This document shows positions 7,573-14,295 of a stretch of 31,188 nt of DNA, in pieces. The notes beneath the pieces were generated by a model. That model was not told the DNA's origin and did no database searches. It saw nothing but the letters and a program-made list of their open reading frames with translations. Where the stretch lies: assembly GCA_963591145.1 (NCBI GenBank), contig CAVARE010000025.1, forward strand, positions 1-31,188, given 5' to 3'. The position numbers and the translations under genes were made by a program. Each line of letters begins with the position of its first letter. Within the stretch, counting starts at the first letter, position 1. This DNA is from RGIG5612 sp963591145. Its GTDB lineage: Bacteria > Bacillota > Clostridia > Lachnospirales > Lachnospiraceae.

Positions 7573-8739
7573 ATGTTTTGCTTGAAACAATACGACATAC
7601 CGCTAATATTTTTTGAGATTACGATTGATCCGATAGATGGGCAGAAATGTCACATCTGTCAGATCAATCATGAGCAGGAATATCTGCTGCCTCTTGGCAT
7701 GAAGAAAGATGACGAGGGTCTGATGTCGTGGCTGCGTGGACGCATTATTCCCAAAAACAGAGAATTCGTGAACAGCTTTCTTGCCAAGAACGGACTCTCC
7801 CATGATGACACACGAGGGATTCTCAGAGTGTGCCGTGGCTTATCACTTAACGACAACTATTGGGTGGTCGAGGATGACTTCGATGGAACATTTGCCCAAT
7901 ATAATCTCTATGAAAATGCGTTTGTAAAGGTTCTCTCGCTTATCGCATATACAGGCTATGGCAGCTCCAGAGTAAGAGGATTTTCCTCTTCCCCAGAATT
8001 TACCACTGCGGGCATGCTTAGAAAAGGCTGGAGGCGCATCAACGGAAGGATTATGCTCTTTAAGGGCGGCACCAGCGGAGCGGCAAATGCAGGCAATGAG
8101 CCTTACAGTGAATTCTATGCATCTCAGATTGCTGAACGTATGGGCGTGAAGCATGTTCCATATAAACTGGCCAGCTGGAAGAAATGCATCTGTTCTACCT
8201 GTGAACTCTTCTGCGATAAAGATCATTCCTATGTCCCAATCTATCGGCTGGTCGAGAACTGCACGTTGAGAACAGCTGCGCAGTATTGTAAAAATATGGG
8301 CGATGATGTTTACAATGAATTTGTTGATATGCTTATTTTTGATGCATTGATTTATAATGAAGACCGTCATTTCGGCAATTTTGGAATGATGGTAGACAAT
8401 AAAACGAATAAGCCATATGCATTTGCCCCGATTTTTGACAATGGCATATCTTTGTTTAATTATGCGATGCAGGATGATATTGATAATCTGGATGCATATG
8501 CCAGGACCCGATCCTCGGCATACGGCGTGCCATTTGACAATATCGTAAGGGAATTTATCACTCCGAGACAGAAGGAGAAGCTCTGCAAGATGATTGGCTT
8601 TAAATTCTGCCGGGATCGCAACTATAATCTCCCTGCAAAAAGGCTTAAGGCAATTGAAAAATATCTGCAGATACGCGTGAGAGAAATGCTTGACATGCCG
8701 AAAAAAAATGAGAAAACTGATATTCATGGATCCCTGTAG
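7573..8739 (+). CDS. HipA-like kinase-fold protein, stand-alone
   Basis: This 388-residue protein has an N-terminal HipA_N-like part (residues 1-115, with LMSWLRGRIIPKNR) and a C-terminal HipA-type kinase fold. K164 in IMLFKGG is a likely ATP-binding lysine. LIYNEDRHFGNFG near 259-271 gives the catalytic-loop residues D264 and N269, and FDNGIS near 288-293 corresponds to the metal-binding D289. HipA kinases phosphorylate aminoacyl-tRNA synthetases or other proteins and are usually held in check by a HipB DNA-binding partner. No small XRE-type gene is seen beside this one. A cysteine-rich stretch, CICSTCELFCDKDH (205-218), could bind metal and is not a usual HipA feature. An AGGAG lies 10 nt upstream of the ATG. 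All core residues appear intact. Confidence 0.75.
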   Translation: MFCLKQYDIPLIFFEITIDPIDGQKCHICQINHEQEYLLPLGMKKDDEGLMSWLRGRIIPKNREFVNSFLAKNGLSHDDTRGILRVCRGLSLNDNYWVVEDDFDGTFAQYNLYENAFVKVLSLIAYTGYGSSRVRGFSSSPEFTTAGMLRKGWRRINGRIMLFKGGTSGAANAGNEPYSEFYASQIAERMGVKHVPYKLASWKKCICSTCELFCDKDHSYVPIYRLVENCTLRTAAQYCKNMGDDVYNEFVDMLIFDALIYNEDRHFGNFGMMVDNKTNKPYAFAPIFDNGISLFNYAMQDDIDNLDAYARTRSSAYGVPFDNIVREFITPRQKEKLCKMIGFKFCRDRNYNLPAKRLKAIEKYLQIRVREMLDMPKKNEKTDIHGSL

Positions 8740-8813
8740 AATTATTTATATGATTCGTTTGAATTATTGAATTTTATGCTGCAATTCTGCCGCAAATCCT
8801 CCCGATTTTTCGG

Positions 8814-8843
8814 TTGACACGGTAAGTGGTGCTGCAGTATAAT
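8814..8843 (+). promoter_or_regulatory. str cluster promoter
   Basis: A perfect TTGACA (8814-8819) and a perfect TATAAT (8838-8843) are separated by 18 bp, a consensus housekeeping-sigma promoter. The predicted start near 8850 leaves an 80-nt leader before rpsL. So strong a promoter fits ribosomal-protein and elongation-factor genes. Confidence 0.88.
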
Positions 8844-8850
8844 GTCCAAG

Positions 8851-8895
8851 CACGCGATTTTTGGGTGCCGATTTTTTGCGCCTAACTTATGCGTG
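8851..8895 (+). promoter_or_regulatory. Nested hairpin in the rpsL leader
   Basis: CACGC (8851-8855) can pair with GCGTG (8891-8895), enclosing GGTGC (8864-8868) paired with GCGCC (8878-8882, one G-U). The fold starts at the predicted first transcribed bases. A T-rich loop is present, but there is no terminator-like T-run after the closing stem. It may be an mRNA stabiliser or a feedback site. Confidence 0.4.
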
Positions 8896-8929
8896 ACATT
8901 TGTATAACTTTCAAGGAAAGGAGAATAAT

Positions 8930-9352
8930 ATGCCAACATTTAACCAGTTAGTTAGAAAAGGCAGACAGACAGCAGTTAAGAAGTCTACAGCTCCTGCTCT
9001 TCAGAAGAGCTTCAACTCTCTTCGTAAGAAGACAAATGATACACCTTCACCACAGAAGCGTGGCGTTTGTACAGCAGTTAAGACAGCTACACCTAAGAAG
9101 CCTAATTCAGCTCTTAGAAAGATTGCCAGAGTTCGTCTGTCAAATGGTATCGAAGTAACAAGCTACATCCCAGGTGAAGGACACAACCTTCAGGAGCATA
9201 GCGTTGTTCTGGTTCGTGGCGGAAGAGTAAAAGACCTTCCTGGTACAAGATACCACGTAATCAGAGGTACATTAGATACCGCAGGTGTTGCTAATCGTAT
9301 GCAGGCTCGTAGCAAGTATGGCGCTAAGAAGCCTAAGGCTAAGAAGAAATAA
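8930..9352 (+). CDS. rpsL: 30S ribosomal protein S12
   Basis: S12 sits at the decoding centre and helps monitor codon-anticodon pairing. The 140-residue protein starts MPTFNQLVRKGR and holds the invariant TPKKPNSALRKIARVRL and GGRVKDLPGTRYH segments. The lysines where streptomycin-resistance changes usually arise are wild type. The open frame extends ten codons upstream, but the ATG at 8930 has AAAGGAG at ideal spacing and begins the conserved sequence. It is the first gene of the str cluster, directly behind the strong promoter. The gene found upstream is a HipA-like kinase, where rpoC is common in related genomes. Codon use is strongly biased, as expected for high expression. Confidence 0.98.
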   Translation: MPTFNQLVRKGRQTAVKKSTAPALQKSFNSLRKKTNDTPSPQKRGVCTAVKTATPKKPNSALRKIARVRLSNGIEVTSYIPGEGHNLQEHSVVLVRGGRVKDLPGTRYHVIRGTLDTAGVANRMQARSKYGAKKPKAKKK

Positions 9353-9430
9353 CACCAAAAACTTACAATTGAAGATGGTTGCTGGAACATATTATTCCAA
9401 TAAATAAATCTGCAGATTTTCTAAAGCGTC

Positions 9431-9467
9431 TGTGGAGGGACGGGACTTCTTAGTAGTCCCGCCCACA
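9431..9467 (+). promoter_or_regulatory. GC-rich hairpin between rpsL and rpsG
   Basis: CGGGACT (9441-9447) pairs with AGTCCCG (9455-9461), and TGTGG (9431-9435) with CCACA (9463-9467), leaving a 5-nt bulge on the left. It lies in the 200-nt rpsL-rpsG gap, which is long for this cluster. No T-run follows. In Escherichia coli the S12-S7 gap carries the S7 repressor site; whether this hairpin has that role cannot be told from sequence. Confidence 0.45.
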
Positions 9468-9552
9468 TCTGTTTAGAATCTAATTTATGTCCGGCACCGA
9501 CACAAAAAGTGAGTACCTATGAATTAATTTTTTAGTTAAGGAGGGAAGAAAC

Positions 9553-10023
9553 GTGCCACGTAAAGGACATACCCCAAAAAGAGACGTATTGGCGGATCCG
9601 CTGTACGGCAGCAAAGTTGTAACAAAGCTTATCAATCAGGTTATGCTTGATGGTAAGAAGGGCGTAGCACAGAAGATAGTTTATGGTGCGTTTGCAAGAG
9701 TTGAAGAGAAGACTGGCAAGCCAGCTCTCGAAACATTCGAACAGGCGCTTAATAATGTTATGCCTCAGTTAGAAGTTAAGGCAAGAAGAATTGGTGGTGC
9801 TACATATCAGGTACCTATGGAAGTAAGACCTGAGAGACGTCAGGCTCTCGGCCTTCGTTGGCTTACTACTTTCTCACGTGCCAGATCTGAGAAGACCATG
9901 GAAGAAAGACTTGCTAACGAGATCATGGATGCAGCTAATGAAACAGGCTCATCAGTTAAGAGAAAAGAAGATATGCATAGAATGGCAGAGGCTAATAAGG
10001 CATTTGCTCATTATAGGTTTTAA
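9553..10023 (+). CDS. rpsG: 30S ribosomal protein S7
   Basis: S7 binds the 3' major domain of 16S rRNA, starts head assembly of the 30S subunit and contacts E-site tRNA. The protein is 156 residues, the usual bacterial length, beginning MPRKGHTPKRDVLADPLYGS. It includes GGATYQVPMEVRPERRQALGLRWL and ends KRKEDMHRMAEANKAFAHYRF in the typical manner. Translation starts at GTG, with AAGGAGG eleven bases upstream. fusA follows after 12 nt. The long upstream gap with a stable hairpin may be where its expression is tuned. Confidence 0.98.
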   Translation: MPRKGHTPKRDVLADPLYGSKVVTKLINQVMLDGKKGVAQKIVYGAFARVEEKTGKPALETFEQALNNVMPQLEVKARRIGGATYQVPMEVRPERRQALGLRWLTTFSRARSEKTMEERLANEIMDAANETGSSVKRKEDMHRMAEANKAFAHYRF

Positions 10024-10035
10024 TTAGGAGGAAAA

Positions 10036-12150
10036 ATGGCAGGAAGAGAATATCCACTGGAACGCACCAGGAATATTGGTATCATGGCTCATATCGATGC
10101 CGGCAAGACCACACTTACTGAACGTATCCTTTATTATACCGGTGTAAATTACAAGATTGGTGATACACACGAAGGTACTGCTACCATGGACTGGATGGAA
10201 CAGGAGCAGGAGAGAGGTATCACGATCACTTCCGCAGCTACAACATGCCATTGGACCTTGCAGAAGGAAAACAAGAAGATGCCTGGCGCATTAGAGCATC
10301 GTATCAACATCATTGATACCCCGGGACACGTTGACTTCACAGTAGAAGTTGAGCGTTCACTGCGTGTACTCGATGGCGCTGTAGGTGTATTCTGTGCAAA
10401 GGGCGGTGTTGAGCCTCAGTCAGAAAATGTATGGAGACAGGCTGACAAGTATAACGTACCTCGTATGGCATTCATCAACAAGATGGATATCATGGGTGCT
10501 AACTTCTACAATGCAGTCAGCATGATCAAGAGCCGTCTGGGCAAGAATGCTATTCCTATTCAGCTTCCTATCGGAGCTGAGGATTCATTTGTCGGAATCG
10601 TTGACCTTTTTGAGATGCAGGCTTACATCTACAACGATGAAAAGGGTGAGGATATCTCAATCGTTCCAATTCCTGATGATATGAAGGATCAGTCAGAGAT
10701 CTATCATGATGACATGATCGAGAAGATCTGTGAATTAGATGACGATCTTACAATGGCATACCTTGAAGGCGAGGAGATCTCAACAGAACAGCTCAAGGCA
10801 GCTCTCAGAAAGGGAACCTGTGAAGGCAAGGCCGTTCCTGTATGCTGCGGTACTGCTTATAGAAATAAGGGCGTTCAGAAGCTCTTAGATGCAGTTATTG
10901 AATTCATGCCATCACCACTTGATATCCCTGATATCGAAGGTGTTGACCTTGAAGGCAATCCGACAACTCGTCCTTCATCAGATGAAGAGCCATTTGCAGC
11001 TCTTGCATTCAAGATCATGACAGACCCATTCGTTGGACGTCTTGCATATATCAGAGTTTACTCAGGTACTATGAACTCAGGCTCATATGTACTTAATGCT
11101 ACAAAGGGCAAGAAGGAACGTGCCGGACGTATCGTTCAGATGCATGCTAACAAGCGTCAGGAGATTGATAAGGTTTACTCAGGCGATATCGCTGCAGTAG
11201 TTGGATTCAAGTCTACTACAACAGGCGATACGATCTGCGATGAGCAGCATCCGGTTATTCTTGAATCTATGGAATTCCCAGAGCCGGTTATCGAGGTTGC
11301 TATCGAGCCTAAGACCAAGGCTGGTCAGGGCAAGATGGGTGAAGCACTTCAGAAACTTGCAGAAGAGGATCCTACATTCAGAGCATATACTAACACAGAT
11401 ACAGGCCAGACTATTATTGCTGGTATGGGTGAGCTTCACCTTGAGATTATCGTAGACAGACTTCTTCGTGAATTCAAAGTAGAGGCAAATGTTGGTGCTC
11501 CACAGGTTGCTTATAAAGAGACATTTACTAAGCCGGTTGACGTTGACAGCAAATATGCTAAGCAGTCAGGTGGTAAAGGACAGTACGGACATTGTAAAGT
11601 TAAGTTCGAGCCAATGGATCCTAACGGCGAGCAGACATTCGAATTCGTTAACGAGGTTACAGGTGGTGCTATTCCTAAGGAATACATCCCGGCTATCGGT
11701 GAAGGTATCGAAGAAGCTGCTAAGGCCGGCGTTCTCGCAGGATTCCCTGTACTGGGCGTTAAGGCTACAGTTTGGGATGGATCTTATCATGAAGTCGACT
11801 CATCTGAAATGGCATTCCATATCGCTGGTTCATTAGCATTCAAGGATGCTATGAGCAAGGGCGATCCAGTTCTGCTTGAGCCTATCATGAAGGTTGAAGT
11901 TAATACACCTGAAGAGTACATGGGCGACGTTATCGGCGACATCAACAGCCGTCGTGGACGTATCGAAGGTATGGAAGATATCGGCGGAGCAAGAATGATC
12001 AAGGGATTCGTTCCACTGTCAGAGATGTTCGGATATGCAACAGACCTTCGTTCTAAGACTCAGGGACGTGGTAACTACTCAATGTTCTTCGAGAAATATG
12101 AGAAGGTACCTAAGTCAGTTCAGGACAAGATTATAAACACTAAAAAATAA
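10036..12150 (+). CDS. fusA: Elongation factor G
   Basis: EF-G is the GTPase that drives translocation of tRNAs and mRNA and, with ribosome recycling factor, splits post-termination ribosomes. The 704-residue length is standard. G motifs are intact: AHIDAGKTT (G1), RGITITSAATT (switch 1), DTPGHVDF (G3) and NKMD (G4). Later domains show GMGELHLEIIVDRLLREF and domain IV GGKGQYGHCKV. An AGGAGG site lies seven bases before the ATG. It is read from the rpsL promoter. After its stop begins a separate promoter for tuf. Confidence 0.98.
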   Translation: MAGREYPLERTRNIGIMAHIDAGKTTLTERILYYTGVNYKIGDTHEGTATMDWMEQEQERGITITSAATTCHWTLQKENKKMPGALEHRINIIDTPGHVDFTVEVERSLRVLDGAVGVFCAKGGVEPQSENVWRQADKYNVPRMAFINKMDIMGANFYNAVSMIKSRLGKNAIPIQLPIGAEDSFVGIVDLFEMQAYIYNDEKGEDISIVPIPDDMKDQSEIYHDDMIEKICELDDDLTMAYLEGEEISTEQLKAALRKGTCEGKAVPVCCGTAYRNKGVQKLLDAVIEFMPSPLDIPDIEGVDLEGNPTTRPSSDEEPFAALAFKIMTDPFVGRLAYIRVYSGTMNSGSYVLNATKGKKERAGRIVQMHANKRQEIDKVYSGDIAAVVGFKSTTTGDTICDEQHPVILESMEFPEPVIEVAIEPKTKAGQGKMGEALQKLAEEDPTFRAYTNTDTGQTIIAGMGELHLEIIVDRLLREFKVEANVGAPQVAYKETFTKPVDVDSKYAKQSGGKGQYGHCKVKFEPMDPNGEQTFEFVNEVTGGAIPKEYIPAIGEGIEEAAKAGVLAGFPVLGVKATVWDGSYHEVDSSEMAFHIAGSLAFKDAMSKGDPVLLEPIMKVEVNTPEEYMGDVIGDINSRRGRIEGMEDIGGARMIKGFVPLSEMFGYATDLRSKTQGRGNYSMFFEKYEKVPKSVQDKIINTKK

Positions 12151-12153
12151 TAC

Positions 12154-12214
12154 TAAAGGCTGAATTATGCTTGAAAATAAAGCAGATATTTAATATAATC
12201 TGCAATAGCCTTTA
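12154..12214 (+). other. Long inverted repeat in the fusA-tuf gap
   Basis: TAAAGGCT (12154-12161) and AGCCTTTA (12207-12214) are perfect inverted copies, enclosing GCAGAT (12182-12187) and ATCTGC (12198-12203), which also pair. The inner stem overlaps the tuf -10 box. It may act as an RNA hairpin at the fusA 3' end, as a DNA regulatory dyad, or both. There is no clean T-run after it. Confidence 0.45.
12171..12199 (+). promoter_or_regulatory. Internal promoter for tuf
   Basis: TTGAAA (12171-12176) and a perfect TATAAT (12194-12199) are spaced by exactly 17 bp. Transcription from here would give tuf its own mRNA with a leader of about 80 nt, in addition to read-through from rpsL. Separate tuf promoters are common because EF-Tu is needed in large excess over EF-G. 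Confidence 0.7.
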
Positions 12215-12221
12215 TAAAAAA

Positions 12222-12261
12222 TTGACCCGTTATGGGTTCAAGTAATTGGCCCGTATAGGGT
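12222..12261 (+). repeat. Two tandem small dyads upstream of tuf
   Basis: TTGACCCGTTATGGGT (12222-12237) and TTGGCCCGTATAGGGT (12246-12261) are related 16-mers 24 bp apart. Each can fold into a CCC/GGG hairpin with a 5-nt loop, and the first stem extends through TTGA/TCAA. They lie within the predicted tuf leader, just before the ribosome site (AAGGAGG, 12272-12278). Confidence 0.5.
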
Positions 12262-12288
12262 ATGAATTTTCAAGGAGGATTTTACAAA

Positions 12289-13479
12289 ATGGCAAAAGCT
12301 AAATTCGAAAGAGGAAAAGCACATTGTAATATTGGTACCATTGGCCACGTTGACCATGGTAAAACAACTTTAACAGCTGCTATCACTAAGACTCTTCATG
12401 ACAAATATGGTCTGGGAGAATTCGTTGATTTCGCTAACATCGACAAGGCTCCAGAAGAGAGAGCACGTGGTATAACGATTTCAACAGCACACGTTGAGTA
12501 TGAGACACCAAACCGTCACTACGCACACGTTGACTGCCCGGGACATGCTGACTACGTTAAGAACATGATCACTGGTGCAGCTCAGATGGATGGTACAATC
12601 CTTGTTGTTGCTGCTACTGATGGTGTTATGGCTCAGACAAAGGAGCACGTTCTTCTTTCACGTCAGGTAGGTGTACCTTACATCGTAGTATTCCTGAACA
12701 AGTGTGATATGGTTGATGACGAGGAACTTCTTGAACTCGTTGAAATGGACGTTAGAGAGCTTCTTGATGAGTACGGCTTCCCAGGAGATGATACACCTAT
12801 CATCCGTGGTTCAGCTCTTAAGGCTCTTGAAGGAGATCCAGTATGGCAGGACAAGGTTATCGAGCTTATGGAAGCTGTTGACAGCTTTATTCCAGACCCA
12901 GTTCGTGATACAGAGAAGCCATTCCTTATGCCAGTAGAAGACGTATTCACAATCACAGGTCGTGGTACTGTTGCTACAGGACGTATCGAGCGTGGTGTTA
13001 TCCATATGCAGGATCCAGTAGAAATCGTTGGTATCAAGGAAGAGAAGATGAGCACTGTTTGTACAGGTATTGAAATGTTCAGAAAGCTCCTTGATGAAGG
13101 ACAGGCTGGTGATAACGTTGGTCTTCTTCTTCGTGGTATTGATAGAAAAGACATCGAAAGAGGACAGGTTGTTTGTAAGCCAGGTACAGTAACATGCCAT
13201 ACAAAGTTCACAGGTCAGGTTTACGTACTTACAAAAGAAGAAGGTGGACGTCATACTCCTTTCTTCAACAACTACAGACCACAGTTCTACTTCAGAACAA
13301 CTGACGTTACAGGCGTTTGCAACCTTCCAGAAGGAACAGAAATGTGCATGCCTGGTGATAACGTAGAAATCACAGTTGAACTTATTCACCCAATCGCTAT
13401 GGAGCCAGGTCTTGGTTTCGCTATCCGTGAAGGTGGACGTACAGTAGGTTCAGGTAAGGTTGCTACAATCATTGAGTAA
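12289..13479 (+). CDS. tuf: Elongation factor Tu
   Basis: EF-Tu carries aminoacyl-tRNA to the ribosome as a GTP complex. The 396-residue protein begins MAKAKFERGKAHCNIGTIGH. It has G1 GHVDHGKTT, switch 1 RGITISTAHVEYE, G3 DCPGH and G4 NKCD. It ends GGRTVGSGKVATIIE. The frame is open for nine more codons upstream, but AAGGAGG is spaced for the ATG at 12289, where homology starts. The Q-x-Y-FRTTDV segment of domain III is normal, with no evident elfamycin-resistance change. It has its own promoter and a strong terminator. This is the only tuf copy in the window. Confidence 0.98.
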   Translation: MAKAKFERGKAHCNIGTIGHVDHGKTTLTAAITKTLHDKYGLGEFVDFANIDKAPEERARGITISTAHVEYETPNRHYAHVDCPGHADYVKNMITGAAQMDGTILVVAATDGVMAQTKEHVLLSRQVGVPYIVVFLNKCDMVDDEELLELVEMDVRELLDEYGFPGDDTPIIRGSALKALEGDPVWQDKVIELMEAVDSFIPDPVRDTEKPFLMPVEDVFTITGRGTVATGRIERGVIHMQDPVEIVGIKEEKMSTVCTGIEMFRKLLDEGQAGDNVGLLLRGIDRKDIERGQVVCKPGTVTCHTKFTGQVYVLTKEEGGRHTPFFNNYRPQFYFRTTDVTGVCNLPEGTEMCMPGDNVEITVELIHPIAMEPGLGFAIREGGRTVGSGKVATIIE

Positions 13480-13502
13480 TTACTGAAATAATTAATATTT
13501 GG

Positions 13503-13532
13503 GGCTCTCGGGGATATCTCGAGAGCCTTTTT
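13503..13532 (+). terminator. Strong terminator after tuf
   Basis: GGCTCTCG (13503-13510) pairs perfectly with CGAGAGCC (13520-13527) around a 9-nt loop, directly followed by five T residues. This is a textbook intrinsic terminator 23 nt after the tuf stop codon. Confidence 0.92.
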
Positions 13533-13556
13533 GAGTTGTGACGTACTTTTTCAGCC

Positions 13557-13588
13557 ATTCGGAGCCACGCAAAATTGTTTGCTGGGAG
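13557..13588 (+). repeat. Half copy of the GAGCCATGCAAAACTG repeat family
   Basis: The stretch ATTCGGAGCCACGCAAAATT and the bases after it match 26 of 31 positions of the element at 29369-29399. The opposite arm is not present here. It lies in the 346-nt gap between tuf and the STAS gene, which also holds a terminator, a promoter and a full palindrome (13717-13794). Confidence 0.5.
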
Positions 13589-13613
13589 TTTTGGTATATG
13601 AACCAATTTTATA

Positions 13614-13646
13614 TTGAGAAAATCTCCATAGAAATATATAATGGAG
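13614..13646 (+). promoter_or_regulatory. Promoter of the STAS gene, with an overlapping dyad
   Basis: TTGAGA (13614-13619) and a perfect TATAAT (13637-13642) are 17 bp apart. CTCCAT (13624-13629) and ATGGAG (13641-13646) form an inverted repeat across the spacer and -10 box, a position typical of repressor operators. The predicted leader is about 175 nt and contains the palindrome at 13717-13794. Confidence 0.62.
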
Positions 13647-13716
13647 GCACGTGATTTCGGCGGATTTATCTGACGAAATGTATAAATCAAAAATATATAA
13701 AAGAAAAATATTTTAC

Positions 13717-13794
13717 AACTATTTAGAAACATCCAAAATTATTCCTGCGAATGCAGTTATCTATGAAAAGGGTGTGCAAGTCTTCTAAATAGTT
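13717..13794 (+). repeat. Palindromic repeat of the AACTATTTAGAA family
   Basis: AACTATTTAGAA (13717-13728) and TTCTAAATAGTT (13783-13794) are perfect 12-bp inverted copies around a 54-nt centre containing CCTGCGAATGCAG. The right arm ends 31 nt before the STAS start codon, next to its ribosome site. Related arms occur upstream of argG and hflX. Confidence 0.65.
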
Positions 13795-13825
13795 ACATCA
13801 TCTTGTTAAAATAAAGGAGATTGGT

Positions 13826-14128
13826 ATGGAAATTAAAAAGGATCTTGAAGGAAGCAAGCTTACAATTCATCTTACAGGCCGTTTGGACACGACTTCATCA
13901 CCGCAGCTGGATGACGAGCTGGGCAAATGTCTTGACGGTATCTCACTTCTCACAATTGATTGCAGTCACCTGGATTATATCTCATCAGCAGGTCTCAGAG
14001 TGCTTCTTTCTACTCATAAGAAAATGCTGACGCAGGGCAAAATGGTAGTTGCCGGTGCCAGAGATAACGAAGCAATCATGGAGGTATTCGAAATTACAGG
14101 ATTCAGCGATATTCTTGATATAGAGTAA
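13826..14128 (+). CDS. STAS-domain anti-sigma factor antagonist
   Basis: This 100-residue single-domain protein has the SpoIIAA/RsbV fold pattern: beta strands KLTIHLTGRLDT and LLTIDCSHLDYI, then the phosphorylation-loop motif SSAGLRVLL (S53/S54), then MVVAGA and EVFEITGFSDIL. Such proteins are switched off by phosphorylation of the loop serine by an RsbW-type kinase and reactivated by a PP2C phosphatase. The unphosphorylated form captures the anti-sigma kinase. AAGGAG precedes the ATG. The next gene, 167 nt downstream, encodes both a PP2C phosphatase and an RsbW-like ATPase domain and is the probable partner. No sigma factor gene is nearby, so the final target may be encoded elsewhere or may not be a sigma factor. 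Confidence 0.88.
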   Translation: MEIKKDLEGSKLTIHLTGRLDTTSSPQLDDELGKCLDGISLLTIDCSHLDYISSAGLRVLLSTHKKMLTQGKMVVAGARDNEAIMEVFEITGFSDILDIE

Positions 14129-14295
14129 TTTGCCCGTCAGAATATTAGCACATGTAAAAATGAAGTTTCGAAGTGAAGGTTCTATAAATGAATTTTGAGC
14201 AGAGTATTTGCTTATAAATTGGATGCGAAGGTTTTGCGAAACATTGCTGCATCACGTGAGAATCGAACTGGATATTTGCTGACAGGGATAATATT

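Noticed and set aside
7843..8727. 294-codon open frame antisense to the HipA-like gene
   Set aside because: It is a shadow frame: no family motifs and no ribosome site, while the plus strand has a clear HipA-like protein.
12262..12288. Nine-codon upstream extension of tuf
   Set aside because: The ribosome site AAGGAGG lies inside it and is spaced for the ATG at 12289, where EF-Tu homology begins.
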